Shown piece by piece: positions 11,556 to 22,989 of a stretch of DNA of 64,000 nt. The stretch spans positions 62,001 to 126,000 of the forward strand of contig JAVSML010020421.1 in assembly GCA_038503035.1 (NCBI GenBank), in the 5' to 3' direction. This DNA comes from Crocodylus rhombifer (Eukaryota; Chordata; Crocodylia; Crocodylidae). The position numbers and the translations under genes are program-made. The notes under the pieces are model-generated. The model did not search any database, was not told the DNA's origin, and saw only the letters and a program-made list of their open reading frames with translations. The first letter of the stretch is position 1. Each line of letters opens with the position of its first letter.

Positions 11556-12519
11556 GAATGCAACTGTCTTCTGGGATCAAAGGAACATCTAGGTGTCCTA
11601 CTTAGGACATTATTTATGGCACTGCAGGCCAAAACTCAGGTATTTAGCCTCTTTGGGCACAGAGGACTAGCTCCACACAGAGTTTTCTGTAGTATATCAT
11701 TATTAGGCAGTACTTTCACTGTCTTCAGAGACAGGATGCTTCAGTAGAGACAACAGTATCATGAAATTAAGGACAAATGAGTCTATTCCCTGCTGCTGAC
11801 TGAGCTGTTGAGTGGCTTTAAGCAAAACCCTCCTCCATTCCAGTGTCTTTGCCCTTTGTTGGGGAGCAAGTCATTAAGAGTCATATAAATTAAAGAAGAT
11901 TCCTATGAGCAGTTGTGTGGTTGCCTATTAGTTATGCTTGTGTAAACAAGATGTGTAAGTGCTTATGTGAGAGGATTTCCTGACCTGGACCATCATAGTT
12001 ATAGCATCACTCCTACACTAAGTACTTATAGGTGTCTTAAAAGGGCAGGTTATGCTACACTGAATAAGACTCCCATAATCCTTGGTGCTTGCAGCAAGAT
12101 ATTTTGTTGGGCTGCTTTAACCTTTACTAGCCTGTTCTGCAAAACAAAGTCAAGAGAACATTACTCATATGGTGTAGAAATGCATGGTTCCTGGACTAAC
12201 GCACCATCAAATTATTTCTACAAATTGTATAAGAAATAAGCATTGTCAGGAAATGCCTGGGTAATGTGTATAATACACAGGGTCCTGATTGGATCAGAAG
12301 GGAAATTGGTATAAGATGCAGTGCGTGGAGAAGCGAATGCTGGACAGAGGTGAGTGGAGCAACGCAGGACCCCCAGAAGGTGTGGCCATGGATCTGATGA
12401 TAAATGAAACCTCCTGTCCAAGCCCTGGGATGGCATACCTAATAATTAATCTGTTCTGCACAATCTGCTCACTATAATAACCTTGTAATTAAAAGCAGTA
12501 ATGTATTGTTCCAGATGGC
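11556..12519. other. Unassigned stretch with an LTR-promoter-like patch
   Basis: Mostly unassigned. Around 12285-12320 'ctgattgg' (inverted CCAAT) precedes 'ggtataaga', and an ATTAAA lies near 12488. This could be decayed LTR debris, but no matching ends or target duplication were found. A weak SINE-like patch near 11800-11860 is also possible. Confidence 0.3.
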
Positions 12520-12548
12520 TGCCTACTGAATGTAATATCCAGTAGGCA
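12520..12548. repeat. Short perfect inverted repeat (9-bp arms, 11-nt loop)
   Basis: 'tgcctactg' at 12520-12528 and 'cagtaggca' at 12540-12548 are exact reverse complements. No T-run or gene adjoins it, so its role is unknown and it may be chance or a MITE relic. Confidence 0.4.
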
Positions 12549-14544
12549 ACCGTTGATCCTCTGGATCATGGTGTACATGTAAAAGGTCTACAGATGCCTG
12601 ATAAATCAGCTTGTACCTAGTCCTGGGACCATCACCCCAAGACTTTGACATGTACTCCTAGGCAAGAGTATGGAGCGATGGTGGAAGTTGCCTAAGACCT
12701 ACCATCCCCACTGTAGACCACTGAGACACAATCCAAAGGCCAGATCAAGTCCAGAGGTTCAGTACCTCAGTGGTTGTATCTTCTGCCAGGCAAGATAAGA
12801 ACTGTTGATAAGACAGATAAGAAGTGCTGCTGGCAGCCTAATGCCTCAGTAAGGTCACTTTTTTGCAGGGTGATATCCTTTAGTCTTTCTCTAACCCAGG
12901 AGTCCCCACAAGGGAGCGGGGGCTAGGATTTTGAGCCACCCTATACTTGCCTTACTCTGGAGGTTGCAACAGTGTGGTATTTGATAGGAGCTACCCCACC
13001 ACGAGTAGCCCCATCACATTGCTACCAGACCCTCCAGCTGGAGGCAGTTTATGGTCATAGCTAGGACCGTCTATATAGAAATGTCCGTAATGAAATAAGC
13101 TTGTGAACTGAATGAGGACCGTATTCTGCACTTAACAATTTCCCTTCTAACTTTTTGCCTGTTTGGATCATAAATTCTCTGGGTCTGAGAGACCGTCAGT
13201 CTCTCACTAAGTGCTTTGTTTGGCACCTGAACAATTGGTACCTGATCTCAGTTGCACTGTAGGCATTTCAAGACTGAAAAACTCAAAGCATATCACAAGG
13301 TTCCAGCTTTTGTCAACCCATCTTTTGTTCAGCTAGCAAACATTACTCTTCAGTTGCTTGGTAAAGAAGTGTCATCTTCATTAAGTTTGTCTAGCTAGGC
13401 TTTCTATATTTTGCATTCACTAAAGCACCCAGACATCCAATAGTGTGCTGCTCTGTGTTTTTATATTGATGTGCCTAGCCACTCAATGGCATGCCTGAGG
13501 CCTCTTGTATCTGTGTGCAACTGCAGCACAAATGGAGCAGATGTATTAAGATCCATTCTGAAAAACAAGGTGGTTTCTTAGGTTGGAAAATGCTCCCAGA
13601 AAAACACCCTTGTTTGCAGCTTGAATGCATTTCTGGGCCTTGTCCGCAAGAGTTATAGGCAGACATCCTGCTGCTTGATCAAGGTGGATTGTTTAGCAGA
13701 TTCATCTATATACCTGCTTGACATGGTTTGCAGCTGTGACCCGTTCTGTCATGCTCAAGAACTCATTGCTTTGAGCATCTCTAAACTACAGCACCAATTT
13801 GTGAACAATGTCAAAAAAGATGACAAATGAACCCTGTCAGGGCATCAGCGATGATGTACTGTAAAAAGGATGATTAAAAATTGGAGCCTGGATGGGCAAA
13901 TAAACAATGATCCATTTCCTACAGGTCTCAAATGTTGATTTATTATTTAACACCTGGTTCTTAGCATGTCCAGCATATCTAATAAGAAAGAGCATAAATC
14001 TCTCTGGACCCTGGAATTAACACCTCAAGCCAGGCCTTCACCTACTGCACAAAGCAAAGTTAATTTACACCTGCCAACGACATGGCTGCTTGTCTCAAAA
14101 AGGTCTATTATTTGCAGATTATTATTCAGCATGTTGGCTGTAGGAACCCATTTAAGCAACAGAGACTTTCATGGCTTCAGCGAGTTAGGTCTTAACTTTT
14201 CTTTTCCAGCAGTTTTCTTACATGGCTGTAAGAATCCTGCAAAAATGGTTGACAAAGGGTTATTATTACATAGGTGTAATTTATGCTACTCTCTAAACTA
14301 ATATGCCCACCTCCTTTCTATTTTTATCAAATCATCCACTTCTCTCTCTTTTTCTTGCTCAACTGTTCCTGGGTAACAAACTATAATCAATTTTGTCCTC
14401 TATTTACATTGTTCATCTACTTACTGTTCCTTCTTATTGTTGCACTAAATTCCACTGCAAATCCAACAGGCAATTTTTTATCAAAAATAACTCTGGGAAA
14501 CAGTATGGATATGATACAAATGAGGATGGTCTTCTGGCAAAAAG
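12549..14544. other. Unassigned stretch
   Basis: Mixed unique-looking DNA. The part 12590-13080 is less AT-rich and has no coding signal I can support; it may be unclassified repeat. Confidence 0.35.
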
Positions 14545-14640
14545 CACAAGAGTAGGAGTAAAGAGACCTAAAGTCTACTCCCAGGTCAAGGATATATTTT
14601 GTGTGACCTCAGACAAGTCACCTGATCTCTTTGTGTCCAA
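14545..14640 (+). mobile_element. MIR-like tRNA-derived SINE, decayed
   Basis: 'agacctaaagtctactccca' followed by 'tgtgtgacctcagacaagtc' and 'acctgatctctttgtgtcc' follows the MIR/CORE-SINE layout, whose core reads like 'tgtgaccttgggcaagtcac'. No intact Pol III promoter was seen. Confidence 0.5.
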
Positions 14641-14942
14641 GAAAAATACTACTAATCTACTGAGCTAGACAAGTGAAGTTGTATTCTCTAAAACTACTTC
14701 AAGTTCATTCTATAATCTGTTGATAATGTCCAGGATCCTCAGATTAAGTCTAAAGAAAAAAATATCTGGCTGTGAGGTGACCCCTTCTAGGATAGTGCAT
14801 TCAATCTTCTGTGAAACAGATTCTGATTTGCTCTTATGACATCCAAGCCATCACTTACGTACTTTGTCCAAGGCTTGTTTAAAACAAAATGCTTAAACAT
14901 CACTGAAGAGGGACAAGGGCTCCAAAGTCCTTCCTTCTTTTC

Positions 14943-15385
14943 ATAGTTTCATATTTGTTAGGGGATGGAAGGGACCTTATAGATCATTGGGTTCAGCCCC
15001 CCTGCACTTGGGCAAGAGAGACCATTGGTGTCAGAAGACCCCAGCAAAATGGGCATCAAGACATTTTTTTGAAGATCACCAGGCTGGGGGACGGTACCAC
15101 CTCTGGGGCAAACCCGTTCCAAACACCCGGCACTCTGCTTTTAAAGAAGTTTTTCCTTAGGTCTAGTCTGAAGCGATCTTCAATCAGTTTATGCCCATCA
15201 CTTCTAGTCCTCCCCCGGGGGACCTTGGTGAATAGTTGCACCCCCAGGACCTAATATATTCTCTGGATACACTTATCGGCTGCTACCACGTCCCCTCTGA
15301 GTCTTCTCTTCTCCGGGCTGAACAGTCCCAAGTCTTTCGGCTTCTCCTCATATGACTTGGTATCAAGGCCTCTAATCATGAGCTT
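14943..15385 (-). mobile_element. CR1 LINE, 3' end, minus strand
   Basis: The plus strand begins with the reversed 3' tail 'tcatagtttcatatttgtta' and 'ggaagggaccttatagatca'. The minus strand then encodes SDGHKLIEDRFRLDLRKNFF and a following FAPEVVPSPSL-type motif (15056-15241), the C-terminus of CR1 reverse transcriptase. The copy is 5'-truncated near 15385. Confidence 0.87.
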
Positions 15386-15551
15386 GTTTTTGTCTTGCTC
15401 GTTGCTCTTCTGGCCCCAAAAATCTTTCAGTCTCAGCTGCTCACTGGTTCAAGTTCAACAGGAAGGGTGGAAGGTGCCTCAATTATAGCCTATTGATTAC
15501 AGCACTTTCCTGGCAAGTGAGATTGTGACCAAAGAGGCCGAGTTGGGCAAC

Positions 15552-16960
15552 ATTCATAGATTTCACAGATTTCTTAGACATTAGGGCTGGAAAGGACCTT
15601 GGAAGATCATTGAGTCGAGCCCCCCGCCCGCGGGGCAGGAAGTCAGCTGGGGTCATAGGATCCCAGCAAGAGAAGCATCCAATTTGCTCTTGAAGGTGTT
15701 CAATGTAGGTACTTGAACCACCTCCGCTGGCAGACTGGTCCAGACCTTGGGGGCTCGGACAGTAAAGAAATTCTTCCTTATGTCCAGCCTGAAATGGTCT
15801 TGCAGGAGTTTATGACTGTTCGACCTCATTGTCCCTTGGGGCGCTCTGGTGAACAGACGTTCCCCCCGATCCTGGTGGTCACCCCCGATAAACTTACAGG
15901 TGGCCATCAGATCCCCCCTGAGCCTGCTCTTTTCCAGGCCAAGGAGCCCCATGGCTCTCAGCCTGTCATCGTAAGATCTGTTTTCCTGACCTCTGATCGT
16001 GCGCGTGGCTCTCCTCTGGACTCTCTCAAGCTTCTCCACATCCTTTTTGAATTGTGGAGCCCAAAACTGGATGCAGTACTCCAGCTGTGGCCTCACCAAG
16101 GCCTAGTGCAAGGGGAGAATGACGTCCCGGGATTTGCTCGAGAAGCATCTATGGATGCACGCCAGCGTTTTGGTCGCTTTATTAGCCACAGAATCGCATT
16201 GCAGGCTCATGTTCATCTTGTGGTCAATGATGACCCCAAGTCTCTTTCTTCCATAGTGCTAGCCAGCGTAGCACTGCAGAGCCTATAAGGGTGCTGCAGG
16301 CTTTTCCTCCCAAGGTGAAGAACCTTGCATTTTTCGGTGTTAAACACCATCAGGTTCTCAAAGACCCGTGCCAGGGGCTGGGCTATGATGCTCGCCAGCT
16401 CCTTGAGTACCCTGGGGTGTAGATTGTCAGGGCCGGCTGACTTGAAGGTATCCAGCCTCTCAAGGTGTTCCTTTACGAGGTCAGCATTAATAAAGGGCAG
16501 GGGATCTCCCTCATCCAGACCTCCCTGTTCTGTAGCTGGCATGGAGCATCCCATGGGATGGATGAAAGACCATCACAAAGTACCCATTTAATAGGTTGAC
16601 TTTTTCCTGGGCGTCAGTTGTCAGTTGCCCCATCTGGTTCAGCAGGGGTCCAACATTGCCCTTGCTTTTCCTCTGGCTCCCCACAACCTGGAGCATGAGG
16701 CCTCAGCCAGTTCCCGGGCAAACTCCTGGTCAAGCTCTTTACCTTGGGTGGGAGGGCTGTAGAAGACTTCCACCATTGTGTCCCCTGTGCCATGTTCCCC
16801 ACAGATTTTAACCCAGAGGGTCTCCAGTCATCCACCCTGGTCACCAATATCAGCTTGCAGGGACATGTAGCTTTCCTTAACATAGAGAACTACACCCCCA
16901 CCCCTTTTATCTACTCGATCTCTCCTGTACAGGGTACAAGTTCTAGCCCAGAGTACTCAC
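15552..16960 (-). pseudogene. CR1 LINE with internal deletions removing the RT core
   Basis: The 3' tail is at about 15552 ('ttcatagatttcacagattt'). Minus-strand C-terminal reverse transcriptase sequence covers 15653-16099 (QLEYCIQFWAPQFKKDVEKL, RLDIRKNFFTVRAPKVW). Upstream, 16213-16554 encodes a pre-RT segment (SAGPDNLHPRVLKELASI, then LARVFENL) that runs directly into MVFNTEKCKVLHLG, a region normally well after the catalytic motifs. RT motifs A to C are therefore missing, with the junction near 16352. Further upstream NQMGQLTTDAQEKVNLLNGY (16511-16696) and endonuclease-like debris up to about 16880 are joined by a second apparent deletion near 16680. Dead copy. Confidence 0.88.
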
Positions 16961-18158
16961 GGGCAACACTTCAGGGTAAACATGCTTTCCTGTTAAAGGT
17001 TGCATAAGCGGAACATCTAAATAATCTTTTCACAGAGGGAAAGATCAGTCTAGGCCTAGTTGCAGGCCCCAGGAACTGCTTTCAGGTTGAACTTGGTTTC
17101 ACTTGATCGGGTGAGTGTTAGTCCCAAGATCAGCAACACAACCATTGCAAAATGACTGCAGTCGATGTGGCTCCCTGTGCTTGAAGAGAGGAGACGGGCT
17201 CCGAGGGAGCTGCAGGGAGAGCGCAGGAGTCTGAGGGAGAACTGCGGTGGCACAATAAAGAGCTGTCTGCTGCGCTGGTTAGGAAGTTGGTCCTCTGATC
17301 CCGACCTTTGAAGAGGCAACCCTCCATCCCCACCTTCCTTAGAGCTGAGCAAAGGAGCTCTCTGAGACGGGAGCAGTACAGGTAGTTGGGGAAGCCAGGG
17401 ACAAAGAATAGCCAGGTGCTGATCCCTTTATAAATCATCCCAGGGCTGGCTTCAGAGGGTCTTTCAGCAAGGAGATCAGACAAGCCTTCGTTTTCGGGGG
17501 TATCCCAAGGCAGAGTTTCCCCTGAAAGGGGATAATCCATGATACTAATAAGTGTTCAAACCCACTCAGGCAGACTAAATTCTAGCATACACATCTCCCA
17601 CTTCCTATGCAAGTGTCCTACTCTAAAAAACATTGTAGAGGTTCCCTTACTCACTGCCTTTTATGGCTTAGGCATCTTGAGGCCACGATGAAGGTATCTT
17701 ACACATCTAGATGCATTGTCCTCATTACAGGGACTTAAATAAGTTCACGCATAGAAACTAAAACACCTAAAAGTTGACAATGTGCCACTTAGGTGTCTTT
17801 GAGGTAGAATAGGGTCTGATTCCACCTTGCCAGAAAGATACTGAAAGTTTGGAAGGAGTTCAGAATGCAAAGAACGAAGCTATTCAAAAGCAGAGATCCA
17901 TAATCACGTTTCTGAACTTATTTAAATCAATGCTAAAAATACAATTTGTTTTCTATTCCAGGCTATTAAAAGAAAATCCATGCAGTTATTGTCAGCTACA
18001 ATGAAAACAACAACTAAAATCAGTCCTTTTCTACTCCTGAGTAGAACAGTTAATCAATATAAAGATTAGAAAACATAGAAATTAATGTTATAACAATTGC
18101 AAGTCTAACTCCAACATATAAGCTATGGATGGATGAAGGGGGTAACTTCTCCCCCCCG
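16961..18158. other. Unassigned stretch, part GC-rich with a polyadenylation-like signal
   Basis: 17040-17540 is GC-richer than its flanks and has 'gcacaataaagagctgtctg' at about 17250, the style of a retroviral polyadenylation/U5 region. No paired TG/CA ends or target duplication were found, so it stays unassigned. 17560-18158 is AT-rich with nothing seen. Confidence 0.3.
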
Positions 18159-18197
18159 CTTGGGACACCTTGACACCTTTGGTCCAGGTGTCCCAAG
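18159..18197. repeat. Perfect 12-bp inverted repeat
   Basis: 'cttgggacacct' (18159-18170) pairs exactly with 'aggtgtcccaag' (18186-18197) around a 15-nt loop that itself repeats 'acacct'. It follows a C-run. It could be a decayed foldback element end; function unknown. Confidence 0.5.
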
Positions 18198-18997
18198 AGA
18201 TGACGTGACTCTTAATTGAATGAGCAGTCTCAAAATTTATTCCTGAAGAATTCAGCACAAAAGTCTGCATGCTTTCATTGCAGAACATGTTCATTTCCCT
18301 TCCTCACAAGCACACGGCCTGCTTTGTTTGTACATAGCTACCATGGTACAACTTGTTCCAAGTTTATGCCTCAGGCTTGTGCCTCTTCATTCATATGTCC
18401 TTAGCCTTAAGCAAGATTTTACAATCCAAGGTACTTAGACATTACAGTGCTAAAGGGCATAAAGCATACATACATACACATATGCAGAAGCAAGCTAAGA
18501 AAATTGGGTTTCAAAAGCGTGGAAATCTTGGAAGCTGTTTTCCAAGAGACAGATCCCCAGTGAAGGTGAAAAGCTGCCTTGATTGTTTTCCACATCATGT
18601 TATGCCAATTAAAGCTCCTACAGATTTTGTGGCCCTAAAAGGGACTTTCCCGTTTTGAAGACTGGTATAAAACAAAAATTTCAAAGGAGTGTTTAGGGTT
18701 AAAGGGATCCAAATTCTGCTATCCAATTGATGCACAACAGGACTGGGCATTGGAGACCTGAGTTTTGGCCTATCTTGTAACTCACGTTTATTTCTGATAG
18801 GCCTTCAGCACTCCTTCTCATTTTCACCCAACTCTACTTTGTAGCATAGTTTTGTTTAAAAATGGCTGAGTGAATTCTTCTTGGTTACCATTTGCTTCAT
18901 GTCTGGGACATAATAAAGAGAGTAAAAATTAAACACACGGGATATAATAAGCTGTGTGTGTAATCTAATGTCTATGAAGTATAGTTAGGGTAGTCAG
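18198..18997. other. Unassigned AT-rich stretch
   Basis: Nothing supported in this stretch. Confidence 0.4.
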
Positions 18998-19867
18998 TGT
19001 AACAGAGAGCCTTTAAGGAAAGAAGCAGCCTAGCCAGGGAGCACTGCAGGCTAGGCAGGGCACCGCAGCTACGGGTCACCAGAGCAACAAGCTAATGGAG
19101 CAATTAGCAGGCACCTGCCTCGGGTCTGCTGATGGATGTAGGCAGGGCCCTGGGAGCTCATAAACCCAAGGCTGAGGTAGGCTCAGGGGGTTTCTCTCCC
19201 TGGAAGCTGCAGGGGAAGGGGCTTCTGCCCAGGAGAGCCACCAAGGGAAGTTTAACTGCCTGCTCTGCTGCTTGTGGGAACAGTGAAGCCCAGGAGGAGG
19301 TAAGAGTAAGTGAAAGCCTACACTCTTAAAATGGCAGGAGGCAATTTCTAACTTTATTTATGTTATAGCCCAGGAGCTTCGTGTTTGGGGAGAGGCTGTA
19401 AAGCGAGGTTTGGAGGCCTCATTAGTGCCCCTGAGGCACATAACTGCCTTGACACCTGCCAGACCATGAGTATTGAGCCTGTGGGGGGCAAAGGCCGAGG
19501 AGGCCGGAGCCCCAACAGACGGGACAACATCCTTGTAACACCTGCGAGGCATGGGGCATAGTAAAGGAGAGGATTTGGAGCCATGCAATTAGCTCTTAAG
19601 ACTTTGGGTGCCTAGCCGGGCACAGTTGACTGTAGGGGCCCAGCCAAGGGCCTGGGGACCAGTGAGGATCAGTAGGGTGTTGGGGACCCTAGCAAGGGTT
19701 AGGTAGAACCAGGGCTACACAAAGGTCCTTGGGCAGCCTCCCTATTTATCATTATTCTATCAAGCCATGGCAGGCAAGATGGGAAGGCACCCTAGGAGCA
19801 GAGCAGGGCACAATCATGGAGCCACCAGGGGACGTCGCAGCCACCCCTGGGACCCTGACATGTTACA
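18998..19867. mobile_element. Candidate solo LTR (870 bp)
   Basis: A GC-rich island within AT-rich DNA begins TGTAACA at 18998 and ends TGTTACA at 19867. These are exact inverted termini of the TG...CA type. The flanking 5-mers are 'gtcag' (18993-18997) and 'atcag' (19868-19872), matching at four of five positions, as an old target-site duplication would. A weak 'cataaa' near 19157 could be a plus-strand TATA signal. No clear plus-strand polyadenylation signal was found, and the only AATAAA reads on the minus strand near 19352. Orientation and family (Gypsy or ERV) are therefore undecided. Confidence 0.42.
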
Positions 19868-20710
19868 ATCAGAAAATCCTTTTCTCCTTTTATGTATGGG
19901 GAAATATTCCAGTGGATTCAGGCATTACCATATTTACTGGTCAAATCCAGTTTTATTTAATGGGAAGTCTGAACAATATTGTTAAGAGATTGTGAAGTAC
20001 ACTTACTTTACCAATGCCACAGTAAGATCCATACATGAATTTTCACAATCAATACCTATTCATTAAGTATCCTATCTGGTACACACACCCTTACCCAATG
20101 CATATAGATTATGGAGTACAGTCAAACCATAATCAACCTGAATTTAGCAGTTTATGAGGTCTTCTGTAACATGTAGGCACACCTGAACTGTCTCACATGG
20201 TCCATTTAAAACTCTTAAAGCATATTATTCAATCCTGGGGCACAATTGAAAGGAATGCTGGTATCTCCAATGTCCTAAACAAACACCAATTATTGACCTC
20301 TCAGAAAAACTTCCAGGCCTCAACCTATGCTGAGAACAATGGCCTACAGTGACCCATTTCAGCACACTGCATGGCAGCTGCTGTGCTGTCTTATTGTTCT
20401 GGAAGACAAGTGACAATACACCTTATGACTGCTGACACTGGTCAACAATACGCTAATAATATTTCTCATAGCCAACTGTATAAAACCTGTGGCAGTACCT
20501 GTTAGCTGTAATAAGAATACATAGAAGCATGGTTGAAAATCCTTTTCCTTCTGTTCTCTCTCTCTCTGTGTCCATGCAGCATGGGAAATGATTTAAAAAG
20601 GGCCAAAAAGAGTGTTATCTGAACACTGGATAACCAGATGCCAAACTGGGCATCCTAATTCCATACAGGTAAGAAACTTTGGAGGATGAGCCCAGACACT
20701 TATACACATA
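19868..20710. other. Unassigned AT-rich stretch
   Basis: Nothing supported in this stretch. Confidence 0.4.
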
Positions 20711-21047
20711 AGGTGTGTCTACACATGATGATTTAAGATACATTATCCATTTTTGAGGTACATTGAGTGTGTGGGTCTATCCATTTCCATGCTTAATGCG
20801 GGTATTAAATTTGGATGTGAATAGCTTAAGTGCCTTAACACACATGTAGATGTGCTAAGGCATCTATGCATTAACAGTGTGTATGTTGACTGACTTGGGA
20901 CTAACTTTAGTCCCAAGTTTGTCCTCACATGGTGTTAATTCACCTTAGCATATGTAAATGTAGATACATGCCTAAATCACCTTTAATGCGCATTAGGCAA
21001 ATGCTCATTAAGTTTAGGCGTGCATAAAAGCATGTGTAGACACACCT
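20711..21047. mobile_element. MITE family B with perfect 17-bp terminal inverted repeats
   Basis: AGGTGTGTCTACACATG at 20711-20727 and CATGTGTAGACACACCT at 21031-21047 are exact reverse complements bounding 337 bp of non-coding DNA. An inner near-palindrome ('gccttaacaca' with 'tgtgctaaggc') lies at about 20830-20862. A second, decayed copy is at 395-590. No transposase is encoded and no clear target-site duplication adjoins the ends, so the superfamily is open. Confidence 0.72.
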
Positions 21048-21904
21048 ACAGAGGTATTAATAAAAGCTACTAGCATTGCATTTCCAGGAACAAGCAGACT
21101 CTTAGTTCTGGGAGACATTTATCTCTTTTTATTGATTAATAATTATATTTATTCCCTCTTATTAAAGAAACCACAGTTGCAATCCAGTTTACACTGGTCC
21201 CTTTTTTAACACTGATAACCAGTAATTGAATGGATACTTCATAGAGACTTAATCTGCTAAAACACAGAATTAATAGCTATGGCATGTGTGATAAGAAAAG
21301 AAAGGAGAGAGAATTGTTGCTCAATTTAGAGGTAGATGTGTAAAGATCTGTAAAATAAAAATTAAATGCTATTTCAGATCCATGTCATTTTCCTTTTGAG
21401 AGCTGCAAAATGAATATTAACAAGTTGCTTAAACGAAGCAAATTGTTTTCGTTTCATCATTTCTAAAAATTTAATTCCAATTATCTTGAAGATTGTTCTG
21501 TACTCTCAGTATGATTCAACTACTGTACAGATTGGATCCAGCAAGCCATAAGAAGATTTAATTTTTGGCTTCAGATTTTGTGATAAATTTAGCATCGGTA
21601 AATTATATGTCAATCTAATTTTATGGCAAGTGTTATCCTGCAGTCTAAAATCTAAAGATCTAATTAAATTCTGAATTAACTACAATCTGAATTAACCTCA
21701 GACATGAGCTTCCAACCTGGACATGCATTTCTTGAAAGGAAAAAGAGATTTGTGTGCGCTTTACACTTTAGGGGGAAAAAATCTATTTAAGGGCTGTCAA
21801 ACCTCCCTATTCTACTAACACAACCCTTTTTCTAATAGCAATTTCTTGTGGTATTGGAGAGGCTTTTGTTAGAGGATCTCCATGCACATTGATTAATTCT
21901 CACC
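21048..21904. other. Unassigned AT-rich stretch
   Basis: Strongly AT-rich; nothing supported. Confidence 0.4.
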
Positions 21905-22003
21905 CAATTTAAGAGAGAGGAAACAATGAGCTTCACAGGCAGTAAGTCATACAGAAATTCAGTGACAGATCTGCAAAGAGAACCCAGGAGTCCTAACTCC
22001 CAC
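21905..22003 (-). mobile_element. MIR-like SINE, minus strand, decayed
   Basis: 'gcagtaagtcatacagaaat', 'cagtgacagatctgcaaaga' and 'acccaggagtcctaactccc' together follow the reverse complement of the MIR/CORE-SINE core and tRNA-related region. Confidence 0.45.
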
Positions 22004-22512
22004 ACATATTTTTTTTTAAGTATTAAACCTCACTTCCATCCCATTTGGCCTTTATGCAAAGATGTGCTGAGGCCAATAGAATGATAAAAGAAAAATTAAA
22101 AGAACACAGCTCCAGAGATGTGCTATACTATTTGCTAACTGTGGCTTTGTCTTGACAGTAAAATGACCATTCCCAGGGGCGACATGCTCAATCATGCTGC
22201 ACTGATCTTGGCAGGCTACCCTGGAAGCAGCAGGCTCAGGCCCACATAGGCAATGTCACTCAGCTGTGCTAATTAGTCCACTCCTGGTGCCATGCAGAGG
22301 CAGCTCACACTGCAGCTAAGGGCAGTAAAACTTACTATATAGACATATTGACCAAGTTGCTTATAGCTCCTTCTGTCCAAATGCCTGTATGCCCTACCCT
22401 CAGACATAAACATCATGAGGTGAAGGCTACAATAAGTGAGCCAAATGTATAAACCTGTTGATAATGCCAATATTGTGATTCCCATCCTTGCCTGGTCTCA
22501 TCTCGCTGAGTA
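22004..22512. other. Unassigned stretch
   Basis: Nothing supported in this stretch. Confidence 0.4.
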
Positions 22513-22520
22513 GTCATAAT

Positions 22521-22981
22521 TAGGGAGCTACCCAAATCGTGACTCTGTGGGTTTTGTGGAAATTGGTAAATTGGGTGATCTCTGTGAAATTAGCAGAAAA
22601 AAAAACTTTCTAGAATTAAAATACTGGCACCCCAGAGGGCGCCAGCAGTTCTCCTGGCCATGCCACCCACTGTAAGGAAGGGTGGAGGGAGGCTACCAAC
22701 ACAAAGGCAAACAGGCACAAAGGCTGCTGCCCCCACACCTTGTCACTGATTGGCTGCAAGGGCTGCCTGTCATGTGGCCCCACCTCTCTCCACAGTGAAG
22801 GATGGGGTATCATGAAGGACATCCCTCTCAGCCAATCAGCAGTGGGGAGTGGAAGCACTAGGGGCCCTTGACCAGAGGTTTGGAGGGGGCCTGAATATAA
22901 TAAGCCCTCAAAAATGGCAGCTGGCCCTGTGAGCTGCCTACAAAATCAGCTGGCTGCCTCCTCAGGTTGGGTAGATCCCTA
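22521..22981. mobile_element. hAT-like non-autonomous transposon, 461 bp
   Basis: The left end TAGGGAGCTACCCAA (22521) pairs with the right end, whose reverse complement is TAGGGATCTACCCAA. The adjoining 8-mers 'gtcataat' (22513-22520) and 'attataat' (22982-22989) agree at six of eight positions, the length expected for hAT. The interior is GC-rich, contains 'agccaatcagc' and 'gattggctg' motifs, and has no long reading frame. The TAGG start and 8-bp duplication favour hAT over PIF/Harbinger. Confidence 0.65.
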
Positions 22982-22989
22982 ATTATAAT

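Noticed and set aside
12244..12549. LTR with CCAAT/TATA-like patch.
   Set aside because: Ends and target duplication could not be located; signals are short enough to be chance.
17040..17540. A fourth solo LTR around the AATAAA at about 17253.
   Set aside because: No TG/CA termini with matching flanks and no plausible plus-strand TATA box were found.
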